Origin: Calidifonticultor sp964387355
GTDB lineage: Bacteria; Actinomycetota; Humimicrobiia; Humimicrobiales; Humimicrobiaceae
Direction: 5' to 3'
DNA length: 16,822 bases
Assembly: GCA_964387355.1 (NCBI GenBank)
Contig: CAYLWJ010000091.1
Location: 1-16,822, forward strand
Made by a program: the position numbers and the translations under genes. The notes under the pieces were generated by a model. That model was not told the origin of the DNA and searched no databases. It worked only from the letters and a program-made list of their open reading frames with translations. Positions within the stretch are counted from its first letter, which is position 1. Every line of letters starts with the position of its first letter. Positions 8,134-14,577 of this stretch are shown piece after piece.

Positions 8134-8300
8134 TTAAGCAGGCTGTAATGTCCCTGCAAAAACTAACCATGCAAGAAGTGATTTTGCAACCAAACTTAGC
8201 ATAATGTAACCCCTCTCACCGTAGAGGTAGTCTTTCCACCTGCCGACTTTTTTATACCGACTTTTTTATATTGTAAAACCATATTAACAGGGAATAGGTT
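8134..8300 (-). pseudogene. Heliorhodopsin C-terminal remnant, frameshifted by a 14-bp duplication
   Basis: Read on the minus strand, 8256 down to the stop at 8134-8136 encodes a peptide containing GERGYIMLSLVAKSLLAW and then FAGTLQPA before the stop. This matches the heliorhodopsin TM7 pattern (GERxYIxLSLVAKSxLAW) as I recall it; the Lys, codon 8182-8184, is the retinal Schiff-base lysine. Upstream, 8300-8257 gives NLFPVNMVLQYKKVG, matching the end of TM6 and the following loop, but in another frame. The frames are offset by a 14-bp tandem duplication (8243-8256 and 8257-8270). Removing one copy restores 50 continuous codons. The intact frame is also closed by TAA at 8266-8268. The other ~200 residues expected of a ~250-residue protein are not found upstream. 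It is therefore a broken, truncated gene, probably not functional. The family assignment is from memory and needs a database search. Confidence 0.85.
8243..8270. repeat. 14-bp tandem duplication disrupting the heliorhodopsin frame
   Basis: CCGACTTTTTTATA occurs twice without spacing (8243-8256, 8257-8270). On the coding (minus) strand both copies read as the same Tyr-Lys-Lys-Val stretch. Fourteen is not a multiple of three, so the duplication shifts the reading frame. The perfect identity implies a recent event. Confidence 0.9.
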
Positions 8301-8400
8301 ATTAAGATAGCGCATTTCTTAATTTTTTTCTTTGTGGTTTTTGCATTTTTTTATAGTTTAGTAACAAAAATTTTATTATAATATTACTTCAGCAAAATAA

Positions 8401-8420
8401 TTAGTTCAGTTTAGTTCAGT
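8401..8420. repeat. 10-bp tandem direct repeat
   Basis: TTAGTTCAGT is repeated twice head to tail about 45 bp before the L,D-transpeptidase ATG. It might be an operator, but no factor can be named; it may equally be one of the many short slippage duplications in this window. Confidence 0.5.
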
Positions 8421-8463
8421 TTAAAAATTTGATTTTAATTGAGTAAACAAGATAATAAATTTC

Positions 8464-9315
8464 ATGAAAAATATCATAAATAAGAATTTAAAACATTTTA
8501 ATGTTTTTTCTATTTTATTAATTTTTATTATTTTTTCTATCTCTATTTTTACAGGTTGTAGTAATAACAAAATAGATAAAACAAATGATAATGCTACTAA
8601 CAAAGCCGAGGCTATAAATTATAAAGAAAAGGGCGATAATGAAATTGATATAGTTAGTATTAATAAAACAAATGAAAATAATTTTTATAACGAAAATCAA
8701 AACAGCAAAGAAAGTAATAACAGAGAAGAAAGCAACGAAAGAAAAGAGGACAAAGAAATAGCAGAAAGTGAAGACAAGGAAGAATGCAACGAAAATAAAA
8801 ATAGCATGGAAAGCAAAGACAGCAAAGAAATTGAAGAAAGCAAAATAAGCAAAAACAGCGAAGAAAGCAAAGAAATATTAGACGACCCATCTGTAACTTT
8901 TTCTGATATTCCTGAATCTGAAATAGACTTTACTAGTCCTGATAATTTTTTGATTGAGGTTAATCTTACACAACAAAAGGTTTTTATACACTACAAAGAT
9001 TTTATTATAAAAAATTTTATCTGTTCAGGAGGCAAACAAGAAACTCCTACACCTGTAGGAAATTTTAAAACTACTCAAAAAATTTATTACTCCTATGTTC
9101 CAAGATTTCAGCAGGCAGCTTATTATTGGACACGTTTTTATGGCTCATATCTTTTTCATAGTGTTCCTTATGATATTAATGGTAATCTACTAAAAGAAGA
9201 ACTTGAGAAAATCGGAACTCCTGCAAGCCATGGCTGTGTGAGACTTTATCTTGAGGATGCAAAATGGATTTATGACAAACTTCCCTTAGGAGTTAACGTA
9301 AATATACATTATTAA
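8464..9315 (+). CDS. L,D-transpeptidase (YkuD domain) lipoprotein
   Basis: A 283-residue exported enzyme predicted to cross-link peptidoglycan (3-3 cross-links) or attach proteins to it. The N-terminus has a basic start, a hydrophobic segment (about 13-29) and a lipobox, IFTGC, with Cys32. Residues ~33-150 are a low-complexity, highly charged Glu/Lys/Ser/Asn linker that probably spans the wall. The YkuD domain occupies about 158-283: it includes the GGKQETPTPVGNFKT strand region, His232, and the catalytic SHGCVRL motif with His256 and nucleophile Cys258. The start is the ATG at 8464; only a weak Shine-Dalgarno is visible. It is transcribed alone and converges with the lipase gene, whose end lies 33 bp away. 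The linker's purine-rich codons give a long antisense open frame that is not a gene. Confidence 0.92.
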   Translation: MKNIINKNLKHFNVFSILLIFIIFSISIFTGCSNNKIDKTNDNATNKAEAINYKEKGDNEIDIVSINKTNENNFYNENQNSKESNNREESNERKEDKEIAESEDKEECNENKNSMESKDSKEIEESKISKNSEESKEILDDPSVTFSDIPESEIDFTSPDNFLIEVNLTQQKVFIHYKDFIIKNFICSGGKQETPTPVGNFKTTQKIYYSYVPRFQQAAYYWTRFYGSYLFHSVPYDINGNLLKEELEKIGTPASHGCVRLYLEDAKWIYDKLPLGVNVNIHY

Positions 9316-9320
9316 TTATC

Positions 9321-9359
9321 AGTTAGTCCAATTAGTTAGTCCAATCAGTTAGTCCAATT
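9321..9359. repeat. Three 13-bp tandem repeats between convergent genes
   Basis: AGTTAGTCCAATY occurs three times in a row (9321-9333, 9334-9346, 9347-9359). The third copy contains the stop codon and last two codons of the minus-strand lipase gene. The array therefore looks like stepwise duplication of that gene's end into the spacer. A stop is available in each copy on the minus strand, so expansion is harmless. No hairpin or terminator function is evident. Confidence 0.8.
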
Positions 9360-10335
9360 TAATTTTTTCAAGCCAAGCTTTGATATCTTTAAACACTTCA
9401 TCTCTGTTTATTTCATTAATGAGCTCATGTCTTGCGCCGTTATACAATTTTAATTGAACATTTTTAATGCCTGATGCAATAAAATCTTTATAAACTTTTT
9501 TTACGCCCTTTGTAAAATTACCAACAGCACAATCTGTCCCAGAAATTAATAATATTGGAATGTCTTTTGGTATTAAGCTAATATTTTTAAATTTATTTAT
9601 TCTTAAAGTAGAATTTATAAGATCCTTATAAAAAGTAGCGCTGAATAATGTATAACAATAAGGGTCATCAAGCATTTTATCCACTGCTTTCTCATCTCTG
9701 CTTATCCAATCTGATGTTGTTCTGTTAGGTTTAAAATAGCTGTTAAATTTTCCAAATGTTAAAGTTCGATGAAGAGGACTTTTAGCTTTAGGTCCGCTTT
9801 TTTTTATAATTTGATTTGCAAGAAATATTCCAAGATATCCCATTAAACCAGGGGATGCAGATGTGCCTGATAGAATTATTCCTTTTATTATTTCCTTTGC
9901 TTCATCTGGAAAATAAATTAAGTAGTCTCTAACTAAAAATGATCCTGCACTATGGCCAAATAAAAACAGTTTTGTATTATTATTTTCTTTTAAAATAATT
10001 TCATTAAGCTTTCTAATATCTTTTATTACCTTTTCCCATCCATTATTATCATCTTGATGTCCAAAGTTAGCAGGACTTCCAGCAGTTAGTCCATGACCTC
10101 GCTGATCCATAGCATAAATACAAAAGCCATACTCATTAAGAAATTTAGCAAAATCAGAATATCTTCTTGCATGTTCACCCATACCATGAACAATGTGCAA
10201 AACAGAGCCGCATTGATTAATACTATCTTTTATTCCACCTTTTTTATTAGGTGCCCATTTATGAACATAAATTTTTTGGTTATCGTCAGCTTCAAAAATA
10301 AATTGGCTGTATATTGAACATATTGAAGTATCCAT
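9349..10335 (-). CDS. Alpha/beta hydrolase, monoacylglycerol-lipase-like (serine aminopeptidase S33 fold)
   Basis: A 328-residue cytoplasmic serine hydrolase of the Hydrolase_4 group. The oxyanion-hole region HIVHGMGEHARRY (47-59) is followed by MDQRGHGLT (76-84), the nucleophile elbow GHSAG with Ser129, the acid in SGTDCAVG (Asp268) and the base in GARHEL (His303). The full triad and the HGMGEH signature are typical of bacterial monoacylglycerol lipases and lysophospholipases. No signal peptide is present. The ATG at 10333-10335 is preceded by only a weak GGA. It is monocistronic: 207 bp of AT-rich DNA separate it from the aminopeptidase gene upstream on the same strand. Likely substrates are glycerides or other esters; this is inferred from the family. 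Confidence 0.88.
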   Translation of the reverse strand: MDTSICSIYSQFIFEADDNQKIYVHKWAPNKKGGIKDSINQCGSVLHIVHGMGEHARRYSDFAKFLNEYGFCIYAMDQRGHGLTAGSPANFGHQDDNNGWEKVIKDIRKLNEIILKENNNTKLFLFGHSAGSFLVRDYLIYFPDEAKEIIKGIILSGTSASPGLMGYLGIFLANQIIKKSGPKAKSPLHRTLTFGKFNSYFKPNRTTSDWISRDEKAVDKMLDDPYCYTLFSATFYKDLINSTLRINKFKNISLIPKDIPILLISGTDCAVGNFTKGVKKVYKDFIASGIKNVQLKLYNGARHELINEINRDEVFKDIKAWLEKIKLD

Positions 10336-10542
10336 GTTTTTCCAATATTTATATTATTATCCTTATATTATTTTTTTCTTAAATAATTAAAATAATAATA
10401 TTATATAATTAATATTAACAATATTATTACTTATTAATATTATTAATAACTAATTTTATAATCACTATTTTTTATATAATATTAATGTTTTAATAATATT
10501 TACTGTTTTTGTTATTATTATAATTATTTTATTAAAAAATAT

Positions 10543-11667
10543 TTATTTTAAGTTTTCAGGATTTAAACATTTGAGGCTTTCTAAAATAAACAAGCCGTCT
10601 TTTCTTACCAATTTGCCATCAAAATAGATTTCCCCTCCGCCAAATTCTTTAGTTTGAATTAATATTAAATCCCAATGTATAGATGATTTATTTTGGTTAT
10701 TTGCTTCGTGGTATGCTTTTCCTAGTGCAAAATGTATGCTTCCATTAATTTTCTCATCAAATAAACCATCTTTCATTGGTTTTATAATATAGGGATTTAC
10801 ACCTAGTGCAAATTCACCTATGAATCTAGCCCCGCTGTCTATATCAAGGATTTTATTTAATTTTTCATTTTCGGTTTTACCGCCAGAACATGAAGCTTTA
10901 ACAACTTTGCCATCTTTAAATTCAAGTATTATATTTTCAAAAGTAATACCTTGGTATATTTGTGGAATGTTAAAAAATATTATACCATTTACTGAGTCTT
11001 TAACTGGGGCGGTAAAAACTTCACCATCTGGTATATTGTTTTTTCCATCACATTTAATAGAGGGAATATTTTTTATAGAAAAACTTAAATCAGTGTTGGG
11101 TCCTATAATTTTAACTTTGTCAGTTTCATTTAAAAGTTTTACTAAATTATCCATTGCAAACGACATTTTGCTGTAGTCTAAATTGCAAACATTAAAATAA
11201 AAGTTTTCAAAGTCTTCAAGGCTTGTATTTGCAAGTTGAGCCATGGAATTGTTAGGATACCTAAGTACAACCCATTTTGTTTTATCAACTCTATATTCAG
11301 TTACAGGTTCTGAGTAATATTTTAGATACTCATTAATTTTTCCTCTATCAATATCTGCAAGTTCATTAACATTATCATAAGCCCGAATTCCAATATAGGC
11401 ATCCATACCTTTTATTTCTAAAAGTTCAACTTCTGACATAAATTTTAATTGGTCTAGCTGACAATTTTTTATTATCTCTCTTATTACGGAATTTTCTTTT
11501 ATCTTAAAAAATGGCAAACCTTGAGCTTTATAAACTTCTTTAATAATTGCCTTTAAAAGGGGCAGTGGAGAAAAACCATAACAGTCAATTAAAACTCTTT
11601 CACCTTTTTTTATGCTACATGAGTAATTTACTAAAATTTCAGCAAGCTTTATTATTCTTAAATCCAT
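10543..11667 (-). CDS. M29-family metallo-aminopeptidase (AmpS/PepS-like)
   Basis: A 374-residue cytoplasmic peptidase with the M29 layout. The metal ligands known for AmpS-type enzymes all have plausible counterparts: Glu216 in DGEVFTAP, Glu285 in IGEFALGVN, His312 and Tyr319 in IHFALGKAYHEA, and His331 and Asp333 in SSIHWDLI. The set suggests an active two-metal enzyme that removes N-terminal residues during peptide turnover. It is slightly shorter than the roughly 410-residue well-studied members. The ATG (11665-11667) has a strong AAAGGAGA (11677-11684 on the complement) at 9-nt spacing. It stands alone between long AT-rich gaps. Confidence 0.9.
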   Translation of the reverse strand: MDLRIIKLAEILVNYSCSIKKGERVLIDCYGFSPLPLLKAIIKEVYKAQGLPFFKIKENSVIREIIKNCQLDQLKFMSEVELLEIKGMDAYIGIRAYDNVNELADIDRGKINEYLKYYSEPVTEYRVDKTKWVVLRYPNNSMAQLANTSLEDFENFYFNVCNLDYSKMSFAMDNLVKLLNETDKVKIIGPNTDLSFSIKNIPSIKCDGKNNIPDGEVFTAPVKDSVNGIIFFNIPQIYQGITFENIILEFKDGKVVKASCSGGKTENEKLNKILDIDSGARFIGEFALGVNPYIIKPMKDGLFDEKINGSIHFALGKAYHEANNQNKSSIHWDLILIQTKEFGGGEIYFDGKLVRKDGLFILESLKCLNPENLK

Positions 11668-12173
11668 TCCAATTTTTCTCCTTTCAAGTTTTTATTAATT
11701 CAATTGATTCAATTAATTCAATTAATAATTAATTCTTATTACCAATTTCTTATTGCCAATTTATAAATATTATAAATTGCTCTTGGCAGACATTATTAAT
11801 AAAAAATTGTTTAAAAATTTATATTTGTTAATATAAATTTAAATTAAGTTATATAAAAATATTTATGATTAGATTATAAGTTTTGATAAAATTTTATTCA
11901 AATTTTATTGTTCAAATTTTAAGAAGATTAAAAGTTTTTTAAATAAAAAGCTTTGTTAAAAAACGCCCTATTAAATAAAAAACCTATTTAATAAACTTGA
12001 TTTTAATTGATATAATAAATAATAAATAATAGATAAAAAGATAAAATATCATATGTTAATAGTAAATATAAGCTTAAATTTGGTTTACTTTTTTAATAAA
12101 ATTAAATAAATTGATTGAATGAGTTAGATTATCTTTTAACATAATTTAATTTAATAAAGGGGGAGGTGTTAAA
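11668..12173. other. 506-bp divergent intergenic region
   Basis: This AT-rich spacer lies between the divergently transcribed aminopeptidase and metallo-hydrolase genes and must hold both promoters, but no box pair is convincing. It contains a 9-bp repeat in three copies (ATTCAATTR, 11698-11724), a perfect 10-bp inverted repeat with a 3-nt loop (11757-11779) and a 9-bp inverted repeat (TATTAAATA, 11969-11977 with 11985-11993). No coding remnant was seen in any frame. Confidence 0.6.
11757..11779. promoter_or_regulatory. Perfect 10-bp palindrome, possible operator or hairpin
   Basis: CAATTTATAA and TTATAAATTG flank a 3-nt ATA. It lies 90 bp upstream of the aminopeptidase start. It could be an operator for a dimeric regulator or a hairpin in the leader of that gene. 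In such AT-rich DNA chance palindromes are common, so the role is uncertain. Confidence 0.35.
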
Positions 12174-12845
12174 ATGGTGCAAGAAAATAATAAAACTAAA
12201 ATAACATATTATGGACATGCAATGTTTGAAATTGAGTCAGGTAGTGGTGTTAAAATAGTTACAGACCCATATAATGAAAAAATAAAAAGTATTTTACCTG
12301 AAGTATATGCAGATATAGTTTTAGTTTCACACGACCATTTTGATCACAATAATGTTTCTATAGTTAAAGGAAACCCAAAAATTGTGAAAAATACTGGCAC
12401 CGCAAATGTTGTAAATATAAAAGACATTGAAATTGAAACAGTAGAATCATTTCATGACCCTAAGGGTGGAGCGCTCAGAGGAAAAAATAATATTTATAAA
12501 TTTTTAGTTGATAAAATTTTATTTGTTCATTTAGGAGACCTCGGACATACATTAGAAAATTGGCAATTAGCAAAGTTAAAAAATATTGATGTTTTAATGA
12601 TTCCGGTAGGAGGGACCTATACAATAAATTTTTTAGAAGCTTATGATTTGATAAAAAAAATATCTCCAAAAATTGCAATACCAATGCATTATAAAGAGCC
12701 TGATTCTAAGCTGGATGTAGATACAGTTGAAATGTTTCTTTCAAGATGTCCTGATTTTAAAAAAGTTGGCCATAGCATTTATGTAGACAAAGATGAAATA
12801 AATAAAATTTTAAAAACAGAAATATGGGTTTTTGATTCTAAATAG
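12174..12845 (+). CDS. Metallo-beta-lactamase-fold hydrolase, UlaG/UPF0173-like
   Basis: A 223-residue cytoplasmic metal-dependent hydrolase. The opening ITYYGHAMFEIE and TDPY (30-33) are characteristic of the UPF0173/UlaG group. The metal motif HDHFDH gives His53, His55, Asp57 and His58. Further ligands are likely His94 (ESFHDP), His119/Asp122 (HLGDLGH) and His172 (PMHY), so the active site looks complete. The ATG at 12174 follows a very strong Shine-Dalgarno (AAAGGGGGAGGTG, 12156-12168). The nearest characterised relative, UlaG, is a lactonase for L-ascorbate 6-phosphate, but most members have no known substrate. It converges on the MFS gene with a 13-bp gap. Confidence 0.87.
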   Translation: MVQENNKTKITYYGHAMFEIESGSGVKIVTDPYNEKIKSILPEVYADIVLVSHDHFDHNNVSIVKGNPKIVKNTGTANVVNIKDIEIETVESFHDPKGGALRGKNNIYKFLVDKILFVHLGDLGHTLENWQLAKLKNIDVLMIPVGGTYTINFLEAYDLIKKISPKIAIPMHYKEPDSKLDVDTVEMFLSRCPDFKKVGHSIYVDKDEINKILKTEIWVFDSK

Positions 12846-12858
12846 TTTTTATGCTCAT

Positions 12859-14178
12859 TTATGTCAATTTTTCCCATTTCTTTTCAAAATAAGGATAAAA
12901 AAATAAAATTAAAAATACAATAAAGGCAAAAGCTAGTTCAAAATTAATTAGCCTAATTATACCTATTTTATCGGCTGCTTTGCCTAAAAATATCATTGTT
13001 ATTCCTGCAAAACCAGGGCTAAGTCCAAGAATTAAAGAAGATGCAAAACTCATATTTTTAGGAAGAAGGTCTTGTGTAATCCGAATACAAACGGGCTGTA
13101 TAGAAATTATAAAAAACCCTCCTAAGATAAATAAAACAATAGTTAATATTATTTGCTGGGTTCTAAAAGCAAAATAAAAAAGAGGAATAGATAACAACAA
13201 GCATATCTGTATAATGTAATTACCTTTTTTAAATCTATCAAAAATAAATCCGCTAACAATTCCGCCTGATGCCCCAAAGGTTATAAATAAAAATAAAATA
13301 AATCCAGTTATTATTTGAGAAAAGCCCTTATTTGTGAAATATAAAGGCATATATGTAGACATTGTTGTCCATATTATATATAAAGAATAAATAGATAGCA
13401 TTATAAGGCATAAAAGTGGAATTTTTTGTTTTTTTATATTTTTTAATTTAACGAATAAATTTTCTTCATTTTTAATAATTTTATTAGAATTATTATTAAA
13501 ATAATTATTGTTATAAGTATTGTTATAAGTATTACTATAAGTATTTTTAATATTAATTGAATTATTTGAATTACTTTTAAAGTTTGTTTTATTATTAATT
13601 GTCGGTGCATATTTTAATAAAACTGCTACAATTATAATTCCTGGTATCATGGCAAATGGTGTAAAATTTATGTTTATTTTTTGAGCAATAGAAATTATTA
13701 ATAAGACCCCACAAGCACTACCAAAATTGCCACCAAAATTTATAATTGAGCTCCCCATGCCTTTGTTTTTGCCCCCAAAGTGTCCGGCAATTGCTGCACT
13801 TGCAGGATGGTATGCCGCAACACCTAAGTTGCCAAAAAATAAAAAGATTAAAAGGATATAATAATTTGGGATTACACCAATTAAGCTTAAAAACACAGAT
13901 GTAACAAGCGGCCCTGTTATTAAGAAGTATTTTAAGCCTTTTTTATCTGAAAAATATCCAAAAATAGGTGAAAATAAACTGTTTGCAATAACACTAGTTG
14001 AAGTTAGAAGAGCCACCTTAAATAAAGAAAGCCCAAATTTTAATGTTATTAAAGGTATTAAACCAATTATAAAATTTTGATAAATATCAGTTATAAAATG
14101 ACTAATAGCTGATAAAAATATTTGGATATTATTAAACTTATTGCTGTGGATGCTACTTAAATTTTCTATATTATTCAT
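12859..14178 (-). CDS. MFS exporter, fosmidomycin-resistance (Fsr) type
   Basis: A 439-residue integral membrane transporter with about 12 predicted helices in two halves. The beginning SHFITDIYQNFIIGLIPL (about 26-43), then FGYFSDKKG (73-81) and YHPASAAIAGHF (123-134), match Fsr-like exporters, in which the HP(A/G)S region is conserved. The central cytoplasmic loop (about 195-240) is unusually Asn/Thr/Tyr-rich and includes a 12-bp tandem repeat in the DNA (13508-13543). Family members export fosmidomycin or other small molecules by proton antiport; the substrate here is unknown. The start is the ATG at 14176-14178 with a weak GAG upstream. It diverges from the chimeric glycosyltransferase gene across a 399-bp spacer. 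Confidence 0.88.
   Translation of the reverse strand: MNNIENLSSIHSNKFNNIQIFLSAISHFITDIYQNFIIGLIPLITLKFGLSLFKVALLTSTSVIANSLFSPIFGYFSDKKGLKYFLITGPLVTSVFLSLIGVIPNYYILLIFLFFGNLGVAAYHPASAAIAGHFGGKNKGMGSSIINFGGNFGSACGVLLIISIAQKININFTPFAMIPGIIIVAVLLKYAPTINNKTNFKSNSNNSINIKNTYSNTYNNTYNNNYFNNNSNKIIKNEENLFVKLKNIKKQKIPLLCLIMLSIYSLYIIWTTMSTYMPLYFTNKGFSQIITGFILFLFITFGASGGIVSGFIFDRFKKGNYIIQICLLLSIPLFYFAFRTQQIILTIVLFILGGFFIISIQPVCIRITQDLLPKNMSFASSLILGLSPGFAGITMIFLGKAADKIGIIRLINFELAFAFIVFLILFFYPYFEKKWEKLT
13508..13543. repeat. 12-bp tandem repeat in the transporter loop
   Basis: TTGTTATAAGTA occurs twice (13508-13519, 13520-13531), followed by a variant TTACTATAAGTA (13532-13543). On the minus strand it encodes TYNN/TYSN repeats in the central cytoplasmic loop of the MFS exporter. 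The unit preserves the frame. Confidence 0.8.
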
Positions 14179-14577
14179 ATTCTCGTATTATTAATAATTT
14201 TTAAATAATTTTATTAGTTTTTACTTAATAATTGACTAAGATTTTAAAAATTTAAAAAATTTTGTGTTTAATGAATTTAATTTTTTTATACAATAAGGAA
14301 TTATTCATCATAAACTAATTAACTTAAAGTTTAAAAGTTAGATTTTACTATTATATTTGAAATTTAAAAATATTTTGTAAATATTTTTTTAACAGTAGTA
14401 TAATTTTAACAAATTTTTATATTTATAAATTTTTAATTAAAATTGCTTTTAATAATATTTATTGCTTTTAATATTTGTGTAATATTTATGTAATATTTGT
14501 GTAAACTTTAAAAAAATAAAAAGTATTTAAATTAAAAAGTTTTTTAAAAATTAAAGTTTTATTAAGGTGCAGCGCTT
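14179..14577. other. 399-bp divergent intergenic region with an 11-bp triple repeat
   Basis: An AT-rich spacer between the divergent MFS and glycosyltransferase-fusion genes. It holds two copies of ATTGCTTTTAAT (14442-14453, 14461-14472) and three tandem 11-bp units (AATATTTRTGT, 14470-14502). No gene or RNA is recognisable. The repeats lie about 75-135 bp upstream of the fusion gene start and could bind a regulator, but no promoter box can be fixed. Confidence 0.55.
14470..14502. repeat. 11-bp tandem repeat, three copies
   Basis: AATATTTGTGT, AATATTTATGT and AATATTTGTGT follow one another without gaps. The unit is close to one turn of DNA, so proteins would bind on one face if it is an operator array. 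It precedes the chimeric gene. Confidence 0.7.

Larger units (their letters stand above)
8050..8463. other. 414-bp intergenic region holding a decayed gene
   Basis: The first ~85 bp are plain AT-rich sequence with no convincing terminator. Bases 8134-8300 carry the minus-strand heliorhodopsin remnant and are visibly richer in G and C than the surrounding spacer. Bases 8301-8400 are low-complexity A/T with no recognisable remnant of the missing helices. A 10-bp direct repeat (8401-8420) lies just upstream of the L,D-transpeptidase gene. No promoter for that gene stands out. Confidence 0.7.

Noticed and set aside
8134..8280. Relatively GC-rich, apparently structured block that first suggested a riboswitch or small RNA
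   Set aside because: The conserved signal is explained by codons of the heliorhodopsin C-terminus on the minus strand; no riboswitch consensus or terminator is present.
8660..8890. Cys/Phe-rich minus-strand open frame
   Set aside because: It is the antisense of the repetitive Glu/Lys/Ser linker of the L,D-transpeptidase; composition comes from the GAA/AGC/AAA codons, and no start signal is present.
11969..11993. 9-bp inverted repeat TATTAAATA as a terminator or operator
   Set aside because: Made only of A and T in very AT-rich spacer; expected often by chance and has no T-run in a useful position.
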